Of a stretch of 64,000 nucleotides of DNA, positions 56,501 to 63,083 are shown piece after piece. Under the pieces are notes generated by a model that saw nothing but the letters and a program-made list of their open reading frames with translations, was not told the DNA's origin and did no database searches. The stretch is from Thalassobium sp. R2A62 (lineage in GTDB: Bacteria > Pseudomonadota > Alphaproteobacteria > Rhodobacterales > Rhodobacteraceae). Each line of letters opens with the position of its first letter. Within the stretch, counting starts at the first letter, position 1. The stretch spans positions 1-64,000 of the forward strand of contig NZ_GG697169.2 of assembly GCF_000161835.1 (NCBI RefSeq), given 5' to 3'. Both the position numbers and the translations under genes were made by a program.

Positions 56501-57389
56501 GCCCCTCGCGTCGGCGGGCCTGCATCGACCATGTTCGCAGTCAGTTCAAAGTTTCAGAGCGACGGGTTTGTCGCGTTCTGGGCCAGCACCGATCCACACA
56601 ACGTCGATTGCCACATGGGCGTGCTGACGAAGAACGCTTGGTCGCGGATATGATTGAGCTGACACGCCAATACGGTCGATATGGCTATCGTCGGGTTGCA
56701 GCCCTGCTGAGAGACGCAGGCTGGCAAGTGAATGACAAACGTGTGGAACGTCTGTGGCGGCGTGAGGGGCTTAAAGTGCCCATGAAACAACCGAAGAAAG
56801 GGCGGCTCTGGCTCAATGATGGGTCGTGCGTCCGGCTGCGCCCCGAGTATCGCAATCATGTCTGGTCTTATGCACTGTCTGACAGGCGATTGCGTAGCAA
56901 TCTGCTGAGAAGGACTTCGTTCATCACCGAACTGACGATGGCAGGGCGTTCCGGACATTGAACATCTTGGACGAACACAGCCGGGAATGTCTGGCGATCC
57001 GGGTCAAACGGAAGTTGAACTCGACGGAGGTCATCGACGCTCTTACAGACCTGTTCATCCTGCGAGGGGTTCCTGCCCACATCCGTTCAGATAACGGTCC
57101 CGAGTTCATCGCTGAGGCTGTCAGGGACTGGATCAACGCTGTTGGAGCCAAGACCGCATATATCAAACCCGGATCGCCCTGGGAGAACGGATACTGCGAG
57201 AGTTTCAACGGATGAATGAGGGATGAATTGCTGAACGGCGAAATCTTCTACTCGCTGCGTGAGGCCAAAATCATTATCGAAAGATGGAGGAACCATTACA
57301 ACACCAAGCGACCACACAGTGCATTGGGCTACCGCCCACCAGCGCCAGAAGCCATCGTACCGATGGACCAAAGGCCAATCATGCACTAA
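56494..57389 (+). pseudogene. IS3-family transposase OrfB, disrupted
   Basis: Frame one reads LSPSRRRACIDHVRSQFKVS and QYGRYGYRRVAALLRDAGW, up to NHVWSY. A 41-base insert at about 56872-56912 breaks the frame. Beyond it the DDE region resumes as DFVHHRTDDGRAFRTLNILD, SDNGPEFIAEAV and GSPWENGYCESFNG, and TGA at 57213-57215 (probably CGA before) interrupts before MRDELLNGEIFYS and the end at 57389. Two lesions make it inactive. Confidence 0.85.
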
Positions 57390-57422
57390 CTTTCAACATG
57401 GACCACTCAAGTGCGGCTGCTC

Positions 57423-57456
57423 AACCTGTGTTGCCTATTAGGTGCTGGCGTCAGAC
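57423..57456 (-). repeat. attC-like palindromic repeat, copy 2, left arm lost
   Basis: AACCTGTGTTGCCTATTAGG then TGCTGGCGTCAGAC matches copies 1 and 3, with the same CATTCAGCTTGGTTCAG flank to 57477. The outer arm (CTGACGCC) is replaced by the IS3 right end, whose terminal CTCA abuts the repeat. Confidence 0.7.
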
Positions 57457-57526
57457 ATTCATTCAGCTTGGTTCAGTGAGACTGATGTCAGCGGGTGAGC
57501 CAAAATTAAGCTCTTAGCCCATTATA

Positions 57527-57931
57527 CTATTTACAGGGGTAAAGATTCCACTCTGCTTTGCCCTCTGGATCAGACTCGTAAGTAAACATGTAATACTTAC
57601 CATTCAGCTCAGATAATGCCTCAGAGGCGGTCTCAAATATAGCGCCGCCTCTAAATGATACGCCACCAGCTTCCGTCATGTTTCCAACGCCATCACACTT
57701 GTATGTGGCAACACCTTCTGCACAGAAAATAACTCCTGCATGAGCATGACCTAACCAAGAGCCATCAGGTCTCATGTGAGCGGTAAATGCTGCTTGTGTC
57801 TGTACATCATGGCCTAAAAGTTTTCCGTCACCAACAGTGGTTGTTTCCATAGCGGGTAAACCATATTGCCCAGAGTCTATCGGTTTACTAGTTTCCTGAA
57901 GGTTCATTGATCCGGCTCTATCACCCAGCAT
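57527..57931 (-). CDS. Small hypothetical protein between attC-like repeats
   Basis: A 134-residue protein (ATG 57931) without signal peptide: MNLQETSKPIDSGQYGLPAM, GHDVQTQAAFTAHMRPDGSW, GHAHAGVIFCAEGVATYKCD, GAIFETASEALSELNGKYYM, DPEGKAEWNLYPCK. No family is recognised; the Gly/Ala beta pattern with two or three Cys suggests a compact beta domain. It is the only gene between repeat copies 2 and 3, in a cassette-like layout. Confidence 0.6.
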   Translation of the reverse strand: MLGDRAGSMNLQETSKPIDSGQYGLPAMETTTVGDGKLLGHDVQTQAAFTAHMRPDGSWLGHAHAGVIFCAEGVATYKCDGVGNMTEAGGVSFRGGAIFETASEALSELNGKYYMFTYESDPEGKAEWNLYPCK

Positions 57932-58082
57932 TTCATTCTCCTATTTGGCTAATTTCTAAAGGTCCCTAGTACGGTTTTTATACATGATTAGTCGTTTTGG
58001 GTAGATCTGCACGATAAGCCGTTACTCTTAAGTCAAACCAGTTTAAATATCATATTGGTTTGGTGCTGAACCTTGGGGCTTA

Positions 58083-58126
58083 GTCTGACGCCAACCTGTG
58101 TTACCTATTAGGTGCTGGTGTCAGAC
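58083..58126 (-). repeat. attC-like palindromic repeat, copy 3, complete
   Basis: GTCTGACGCCA (58083-58093) pairs with TGGTGTCAGAC (58116-58126), one mismatch, with ACCT/AGGT inside, a 2-base bulge and a 12-base loop. The flank AATTATTAGCTTGGTTTA is a diverged form of that in copies 1 and 2. It ends about 95 bases from the HIT fragment stop. Confidence 0.7.
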
Positions 58127-58220
58127 AATTATTAGCTTGGTTTAGGCTTCGAAGATGGTTGAACAAGAAATCAGAGATTTTGACGACGCGCCCACCTAGG
58201 CACCTCAAGGGCGAACGCCA

Positions 58221-58345
58221 TCAGTACCCCTGCTTACTTGGGATAACCCCACGCACCCCACCTCTCGGGTCAACGACATCACCATCAAGCCTTGGTATCA
58301 AGTGTACGTGTACATGGAACACAGTCTGACCTGAATTATCCAACT
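58221..58345 (-). pseudogene. C-terminal fragment of a HIT-family protein
   Basis: Minus-strand frame: LDNSGQTVFHVHVHLIPRLD then GDVVDPRGGVRGVIPSKQGY-stop. HVHVHLIPR is the histidine-triad nucleotide-hydrolase signature. The N-terminal two thirds are missing; the piece begins at the stop of the VOC gene, so a deletion fused the two loci. Confidence 0.75.
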
Positions 58346-58752
58346 GATTGGTGGACTTCGATTACATTGCCTTCTGGGTCGTGAAAGAAGACCTGATGCC
58401 ATTCTTTGGCGAAAGCTGTGCCATAATCGGAGTACGGGATACCCTTGTTGTCCAGAAGGACCATGAAGGCTGCAATGTCGTCAGTTTTAAAGGCTATATG
58501 ACCTTTTTCAATAGGGTTGATGACCTCACCATTCTTGAAAGCTACTGTCAGGTCCTTGGTAGCTAGGTGCATTTGCATCTTGCCGTCCGTGGCAAATCTA
58601 ATCTTTCCGTCATAGCCACTTGAATTAGTCGCATTGGGTCTGGGGAATGACTGGATTGGAATGTCATCTAGGCCAAGCACCTGCGTGTAGAAATCATGCA
58701 AGCGATCCACGTCTTCAGATACGAAATTGATATGGTGGAACTCTAGTTTCAT
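58336..58752 (-). CDS. VOC (glyoxalase/bleomycin-resistance) family protein
   Basis: A 138-residue metal-dependent fold protein: LEFHHINFVSEDVDRLHDFYTQVLGLDD with the first His, MQMHLATKDLTVAF, HIAFKTDDIAAFMVLLDNKGI with another metal His, and QVFFHDPEGNVIEVHQ with the Glu ligand. It resembles lactoylglutathione lyase-like enzymes; substrate unknown. Cargo gene of the island, full length. Confidence 0.88.
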   Translation of the reverse strand: MKLEFHHINFVSEDVDRLHDFYTQVLGLDDIPIQSFPRPNATNSSGYDGKIRFATDGKMQMHLATKDLTVAFKNGEVINPIEKGHIAFKTDDIAAFMVLLDNKGIPYSDYGTAFAKEWHQVFFHDPEGNVIEVHQSVG

Positions 58753-58835
58753 TTGGCCTCTCTCTGACGATAATCTCTATTTGTTCTAGTAATGGGAGGG
58801 CCATAGAAACGGTCCCTTTATCACTGCTACTATGA

Positions 58836-59310
58836 TTATTTTGATAGGTAATTCCCTGATAGTTCTAGCCACTTGGTGAACTTAGTCTTCCTGTCATGAT
58901 ACTGGCTAACAGGTTCAATACGGATAGGCGTGTGGTATGCAACAACTACAGGTTCTTCATATCCTTTAATATTTCCAGATACCTTCCCAGAATGATTGTG
59001 TCGTTCATTCTTAATGTCGTGGTCTACCGTATAGTTTGTTACCTTATGGGTTGCTTGATCTAGGGCACGTCGCAGCTCAGGTTCCTTGTCGCACTGAATG
59101 ATGAAGCTGTCATGGATGCACAGAACTGGGATGTCTTTCTGGGTGAAGTGATCAATCACCAAGTTCGCAATTTGGCTGTCTATGTTCATTAGCCTGAGGG
59201 CTTGACCGGTATTGAGTATACCATCGAACTGTGGATGCTTGTTTGTGAAGGCATCCAGAAGCGCACCTAGCTGAAGATCGGTTAGGCACTGGCCCAGTTT
59301 GTCCGCGTCA
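58836..59310 (-). pseudogene. C-terminal part of an island-type protein of unknown function
   Basis: The frame (ATG 59333) reads through antisense resolvase sequence at first, so the native part begins near 59310: LQLGALLDAFTNKHPQFDGI, GQALRLMNIDSQIANLVIDH and IPVLCIHDSFIIQCD, then a charged tail. I recall similar proteins from proteobacterial mobile elements, and IHDSFI resembles a polymerase motif C, but I cannot assign a function. Confidence 0.4.
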
Positions 59311-59488
59311 GGCTGAAAGTATTGCTGTTGCAAAGCCTAAGAGTGCTTACAAAGGACGTAAGGCTTCTATCGACCGTGATGTGATTAGCAGCATGATCAA
59401 GGCTAGATCGTCTCTTACATCGATAGCCAAGTCTCTGGCCTTCTCTAGACAGAGTGTCCACCGCATGAAAGCAGAGCTAGGGTTGTGA
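59306..59488 (+). pseudogene. C-terminal fragment of a serine resolvase
   Basis: Reads RQAESIAVAKPKSAYKGRKA, SIDRDVISSMIKARSSLTSI and AKSLAFSRQSVHRMKAELGL-stop: the linker and C-terminal HTH typical of resolvase/invertases. The catalytic domain is missing. It is not the missing end of the fragment at 60475, because both contain the RQAE-IA segment with differences. Confidence 0.7.
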
Positions 59489-59585
59489 TCTAGTCGATAG
59501 GGTCCCGCCAGATTCTCACCAAAGATCGGACTGGATCAGGTTTGCTCCTCGGAAGCCAAGACAAAAAAAATCTGCGGTCCTACTC

Positions 59586-59876
59586 TCAGCCGAACAAACG
59601 TTTCCGAAACCCTTGGCCTTCTTTGTCCGTGTGAGCCAGTAAACGGGTCGCCTGTTGACGCCAGTGTTCACGATCTTCCTCAAGTTCAGCGATGTGCTTG
59701 TCTGCTGCCTGAAGTTTCACCTCTGACTCAATGGTTTCCCTGACCACTTCAGCATCATCGATCAGCCCAAAGACTTTCCAGTGTTCTTGGCCACCTTGGC
59801 AGATGTTGGTTTCGATCTGAGTTCCCAGCAATCGTCGTAGCGAGTTTTGAGGTCGTCTCATCGAAGATTCACACAC
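59586..59876 (-). CDS. Coiled-coil protein, possible end of a plasmid-type DNA-binding protein
   Basis: A 96-residue frame: QIETNICQGGQEHWKVFGLI, RETIESEVKLQAADKHIAEL and EEDREHWRQQATRLLAHTDK, closing GFRKRLFG. The DREHWRQQA-LLA helix with a basic aromatic tail is known from C-termini of phage and plasmid regulatory proteins. The N-terminal HTH is absent, so it may be truncated. Confidence 0.45.
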   Translation of the reverse strand: MCESSMRRPQNSLRRLLGTQIETNICQGGQEHWKVFGLIDDAEVVRETIESEVKLQAADKHIAELEEDREHWRQQATRLLAHTDKEGQGFRKRLFG

Positions 59877-59951
59877 TGCGCTTCTACTCTAAACTGCGCG
59901 TAGCCTTTGTAACGGGTAGCTACATATGCTTGATAACCTCAGAAGGACATC

Positions 59952-60185
59952 TTAATTCGAGATCGCAATAGCATCTATCATTGAACTACTACCACTACTA
60001 GACGAGCTCATCGCGGCTATCAGAATTGCGATAAAAATCAACGGTATTAATAACCCTGATGATGATGAGGTGGAGCTGGTTTCCTCTATAATGACAGGGA
60101 CTTCCATAATAGGCTCAGCCAAAGAGCCGGCGAAAGAGGATGATGCAATCATCGCGATAGCAGCTGCTAATATTACTTTTTTCAT
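59952..60185 (-). CDS. Small Ser-rich secreted or membrane-anchored protein
   Basis: A 77-residue protein: signal peptide KKVILAAAIAMIASSSFAGS, a short acidic part (EPIMEVPVIIEETSS), a hydrophobic helix (GLLIPLIFIAILIAAM) and a Ser/Gly tail. RBS AGGAAAG precedes ATG 60185. Similar tiny proteins are frequent in Rhodobacteraceae; function unknown. The next 120 bases upstream are AT-rich promoter-like sequence. Confidence 0.65.
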   Translation of the reverse strand: MKKVILAAAIAMIASSSFAGSLAEPIMEVPVIIEETSSTSSSSGLLIPLIFIAILIAAMSSSSSGSSSMIDAIAISN

Positions 60186-60310
60186 GTTGTTTCTTTCCTA
60201 GTCGTGTTCGGTTTCTAGGTGTTTGTTAATAACAGTTAATCATTTTTAAACCGAAAAAGCTACACATATTCAATTCTGGGTGGCCCGAGTGTGCCTAGAC
60301 GGACCTGGGT

Positions 60311-60475
60311 TCATTGAGCTAGGTCCTGAAAATCGGACACTGCCTGATACATATCCGCTGTCTGGCCCTCTGTGGCACATATGGCCTCACCACGCTTGCT
60401 TATGAATGCTGAGATGGCTTTGTCACACATGGCCGGTAGGGCGGCTCTCTGGGTGTCTGTGTGGGTCGTTTCAGT
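60311..60475 (-). pseudogene. Fragment of an unknown gene
   Basis: Minus frame: TETTHTDTQRAALPAMCDKA then ISAFISKRGEAICATEGQTA and DMYQAVSDFQDLAQ-stop at 60311. An ATG exists at CDKA (MCDKAIS), giving 39 residues. Upstream it runs into antisense resolvase sequence, marking another breakpoint near 60475. Confidence 0.35.
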
Positions 60476-60787
60476 CAGGCGATAAGGATGCTGATCGCCA
60501 GCGCTTAAAGAGATGTTGGCTTACATCCGTGGTGGTGATGAGGTTGTGGTATTCAGCATCGACCGTCTGGCCCGTAACCTCAGAGACCTTGAGGACATCA
60601 TCAAAGAGATCAACGGCAAGGATGCTAGCGTCACGTTCTTCTCTGAGAACCTCACCTTCTCTGGCCGTGATGATGCTATGTCCACGCTGATGCTACAGAT
60701 GATGGGAAGTTTTGCTCAGTTTGAACGCTCTATGACCCTCAAGCGTCAGGCAGAGGGGATCGCAGCCGCTAAAGCTAAACGACATAC
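60475..60787 (+). pseudogene. Serine resolvase fragment with frameshift
   Basis: SGDKDADR in one frame is followed, after loss of one C (CGCCAGCG for CGCCCAGCG near 60497-60501), by PALKEMLAYIRGGDEVVVFS, IDRLARNLRDLEDIIKEING and MGSFAQFERSMTLKRQAEGI, typical resolvase catalytic-domain sequence. The first about 50 residues with the catalytic Ser and the C-terminal HTH are missing; the right end joins an IS3 end. Confidence 0.7.
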
Positions 60788-60861
60788 TGAGCCTCCCCCT
60801 TTGAAGTGGTCCGCCCCTATAGTTAGGAAAGCGGAGGACCAGAGATGGCGATTAAGAGACC
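60788..60861 (+). mobile_element. IS3 left-end remnant
   Basis: 74 bases nearly identical to 56129-56205: terminal TGAGCCTCCCCCTTTGAAGT, CGGAGGACC and the first codons of orfA (ATGGCGATTAAGAGACC). The similarity stops there. It inserted into, or recombined with, the resolvase gene. Confidence 0.85.
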
Positions 60862-60936
60862 CCTGTACGGTCCTCACTTGAAGCCCCTTCTTCACCTTTC
60901 TAGCAATCGCATTGGACAATTTCAAAGGTAGTAATC

Positions 60937-61317
60937 ATGCGTAAGTTTCTCGCTTCAGCAGCAATCGTTTTCACCTTGACTGGTACGGTTCAGGCTCAAG
61001 ATTTCGACAAGGGTTGGAAGGCTTATGAGGCTGGTGATTATGCCACGGCTTTGCAGCAGTGGAGACCTTTAGCTGAACAGGGACATCCTAACGCTCAATT
61101 CAACTTGGGGGTCATGCACTTAAAAGGTCAGGGCGTTCTGCAAGACTACTTAATGGCGCACATGTGGTATAACATTGCCAGTGCCAAAGGGTATGAAGCT
61201 GGAGCCTCGGGCAGGGACTATATAGCTCGGCGGTTTCTGACCGCTGGCTATATCTTAAAGGCTCAAGTCATGGCTGAAGACTGTATGTCTAGCAACTACC
61301 AAAACTGCGGTGACTGA
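60937..61317 (+). CDS. SEL1-repeat periplasmic protein (copy 2)
   Basis: A 126-residue paralog of the protein at 52603-53112: signal peptide RKFLASAAIVFTLTGTVQAQ, repeat YEAGDYATALQQWRPLAEQGHPNAQFNLGVMHLKGQGV, LMAHMWYNIASAKG and the same C-terminus EDCMSSNYQNCG. It has one SEL1 unit fewer than copy 1. RBS AAAGGTAG is upstream of ATG 60937. Last gene of the island. Confidence 0.88.
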   Translation: MRKFLASAAIVFTLTGTVQAQDFDKGWKAYEAGDYATALQQWRPLAEQGHPNAQFNLGVMHLKGQGVLQDYLMAHMWYNIASAKGYEAGASGRDYIARRFLTAGYILKAQVMAEDCMSSNYQNCGD

Positions 61318-61575
61318 GTGTCCTGTAGCTAACCGTAGCGACCACTAGGGCTTCCTACGGTAGATGCTTTTGGTGACGAGCAGTCATCATAGTTCGAAGA
61401 ACTCACGTATGCATCACATCGCATACTAGAAACTCATCCTCAGATGGACAGTAGCCCCCTAAGAGAGCCTAAGAGAACCTAAGATACCCTACAGGACCAC
61501 CGCGCAGAACACTTGAGATACACTGCGGTAAGTCACCCGTGGAATGTTCCGCCGAGTGAAGTGAGGTGGCTTGAA

Positions 61576-61595
61576 GAGTCTTCTCGACCGCACCA
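61576..61595 (+). repeat. attR: copy of tRNA-Leu 3' end
   Basis: Exact 20-bp repeat of 48186-48205. Just upstream (about 61525-61541) GGTAAGTCACCCGTGGAA resembles the variable arm of the same tRNA, suggesting a degenerate longer tRNA copy. Confidence 0.88.
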
Positions 61596-61896
61596 ATCCC
61601 CCCCCCGGAGATGAGAGTGAAACAGGTACTGCCTGCCCACGCACCGAATCCGTTAGCGCTCCAAATTTTGCCGAAAATCCGAGGTGTTGCCGAAAATCGC
61701 GCTAGTGATGGCGATCTCTTTCGAGGCCAAAGGCCTGAAAATCGCCTATTTATAGGGCGTCTGGCCCGAGTCTGGAATTCTTCGGTCAATTCAGTTGCAA
61801 TAAGAAATTCTGTCCGTTTTACTCGGCCATGGTAAAAGCAGAGCCGCCCCGAAAGGGGAAGAGCAATAACTGCAAAGAAACAAAGGGAGTCGCGCG
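61596..61896. promoter_or_regulatory. Non-coding leader of the polyamine transporter operon
   Basis: No gene is seen. It begins with a C9 run (61598-61606), then two direct repeats of TTGCCGAAAATC spaced 20 bases apart, and an inverted pair GGCGAT...ATCGCC enclosing AGGCCAAAGGCCT. RBS AAAGGGAG lies just before the TTG start. The original tRNA-Leu to transporter spacer should be this segment. Confidence 0.5.
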
Positions 61897-62997
61897 TTGT
61901 CAGCAACCGCAAGCGATGCTGCATTCGTCGAATTCGAACGTGTGCAGAAGAGTTACGATGGCGAAAATCTCGTCGTCAAAGATTTGAATCTGTCGATGCC
62001 TCAGGGCGAATTCCTGACAATGCTTGGACCATCGGGATCGGGCAAGACGACTTGCTTGATGATGTTGGCGGGCTTTGAGACCGCGACACACGGTGAAATC
62101 CGATTGGATGGCGTGTCGATCAACAACATCCCACCGCACAAACGCGGTATTGGCATGGTGTTTCAGAATTACGCATTGTTCCCGCACATGACAGTTGGCG
62201 AAAACCTCGCCTTTCCACTGGAAGTCCGCAAAATGGGCAAGTCGGATCGCGATGAAAAAGTACGCCGCGCTTTGGACATGGTCCAGATGGGTGCCTTTGC
62301 CGGTCGCCGTCCTGCACAATTGTCGGGTGGCCAACAGCAGCGTATCGCGCTGGCCCGTGCATTGGTGTTCCAACCCGAACTGGTCTTGATGGACGAGCCA
62401 CTGGGTGCGTTGGACAAACAGCTGCGCGAAACCTTGCAGTTTGAAATCACGAACCTTGCCCACGAGTTGGGGATTACGGTTGTTTACGTGACCCACGACC
62501 AGACCGAGGCTCTGACCATGTCGGACCGCGTTGCTGTGTTCGATGATGGCCGCATCCAACAGCTGGCTCCGCCAGACGAGCTGTATGAGGCGCCGCAAAA
62601 CAGTTTCGTTGCGCAGTTCATCGGCGAGAACAACACGCTTGAGGGTGTCGTCAAAGAGATCAAGGGCGATACGTGCATCGTTCAGCTCGACAGTGGCGAT
62701 ATCATTGATGCGAAACCTGTGAATGTCGCAACGGTGGGTGAGCGCACGCGCGTCTCGATCCGCCCCGAGCGAGTTGAATTCGACAAAAACCGTCTGTCGC
62801 CATATGCGCATACGCTCAAAGCGACGGTCAAAGAATTCATCTACATGGGTGACATCTTCCGGACGCGTCTGTCTGTCGCGGGCACCGAAGATTTTGTCAT
62901 CAAGTCGCGCAACGCACCCGATCAGACCCGCCTCACTCCGGGACGAGAGATTGAGATTGGTTGGCTACCGCAGGACTGTCGCGCACTTGATGCTTAA
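61897..62997 (+). CDS. potA: ABC transporter ATP-binding protein, spermidine/putrescine type
   Basis: A 366-residue ATPase. Walker A MLGPSGSGKTTCLMMLAGFE, Q-loop GIGMVFQNYALFPHMTVGENLAFPL, signature AQLSGGQQQRIALARAL, Walker B ELVLMDEPLGALD, H-loop VYVTHDQTEALTMSD, then a TOBE/OB domain (RVSIRPERVEFDKN; VKEFIYMGDIFRTRLSV). It drives uptake of polyamines or similar compounds. The start is TTG 61897 with RBS AAAGGGAG. It is followed by a solute-binding protein. Confidence 0.9.
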   Translation: MSATASDAAFVEFERVQKSYDGENLVVKDLNLSMPQGEFLTMLGPSGSGKTTCLMMLAGFETATHGEIRLDGVSINNIPPHKRGIGMVFQNYALFPHMTVGENLAFPLEVRKMGKSDRDEKVRRALDMVQMGAFAGRRPAQLSGGQQQRIALARALVFQPELVLMDEPLGALDKQLRETLQFEITNLAHELGITVVYVTHDQTEALTMSDRVAVFDDGRIQQLAPPDELYEAPQNSFVAQFIGENNTLEGVVKEIKGDTCIVQLDSGDIIDAKPVNVATVGERTRVSIRPERVEFDKNRLSPYAHTLKATVKEFIYMGDIFRTRLSVAGTEDFVIKSRNAPDQTRLTPGREIEIGWLPQDCRALDA

Positions 62998-63017
62998 CGC
63001 CTGACGCCACCTGAACG

Positions 63018-63045
63018 AGAGGTTGGGGTACTCGGCCCCGCCTCT
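63018..63045 (+). promoter_or_regulatory. Hairpin between potA and the binding-protein gene
   Basis: AGAGG...GGGG pairs with CCCC...CCTCT (63018-63028 with 63036-63045) with a small internal loop. No T-run follows. Such intercistronic hairpins commonly stabilise mRNA so that the binding protein is made in excess. Confidence 0.45.
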
Positions 63046-63083
63046 TGGAGCAACAAACCGAGTGACCTAAAGGGAGAATATCA

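Larger units (their letters stand above)
56129..57421 (+). mobile_element. IS3-family insertion sequence
   Basis: Left end TGAGCCTCCCCCTTTGAAGT at 56129 and right end GGACCACTCAAGTGCGGCTG near 57398, ending CTGCTCA at 57421, are imperfect inverted repeats. Inside are orfA and orfB. No matching target duplication flanks it, and the right end cuts into an attC-like repeat, so one flank has been rearranged. Partial relatives lie at 52452-52568 and 60788-60861. Confidence 0.85.
48186..61595. mobile_element. Integrative genomic island in tRNA-Leu(GAG)
   Basis: A 13.4 kb segment bounded by an exact 20-bp direct repeat of the tRNA 3' end (48186-48205 and 61576-61595), with a tyrosine recombinase as its first gene. 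GC content is visibly lower than the core on both sides. It holds two IS-type elements, remnants of others, resolvase pieces, two SEL1 genes, an O-acyltransferase and attC-like repeats. No conjugation genes, so it is a decayed or non-self-transmissible element. Polyamine transporter genes resume after 61896. Confidence 0.88.

Noticed and set aside
53376-58146. CRISPR array
   Set aside because: Three repeats only, separated by 0.6-4 kb with genes between, and no cas genes.
61598-61606. C9 run as a phase-variation tract
   Set aside because: It lies in non-coding DNA just outside attR with no frame or promoter spacing that it would switch.
61900-62811. 303-codon minus-strand ORF opposite potA
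   Set aside because: potA has all ABC motifs in the other strand; the shadow has no recognisable motif.
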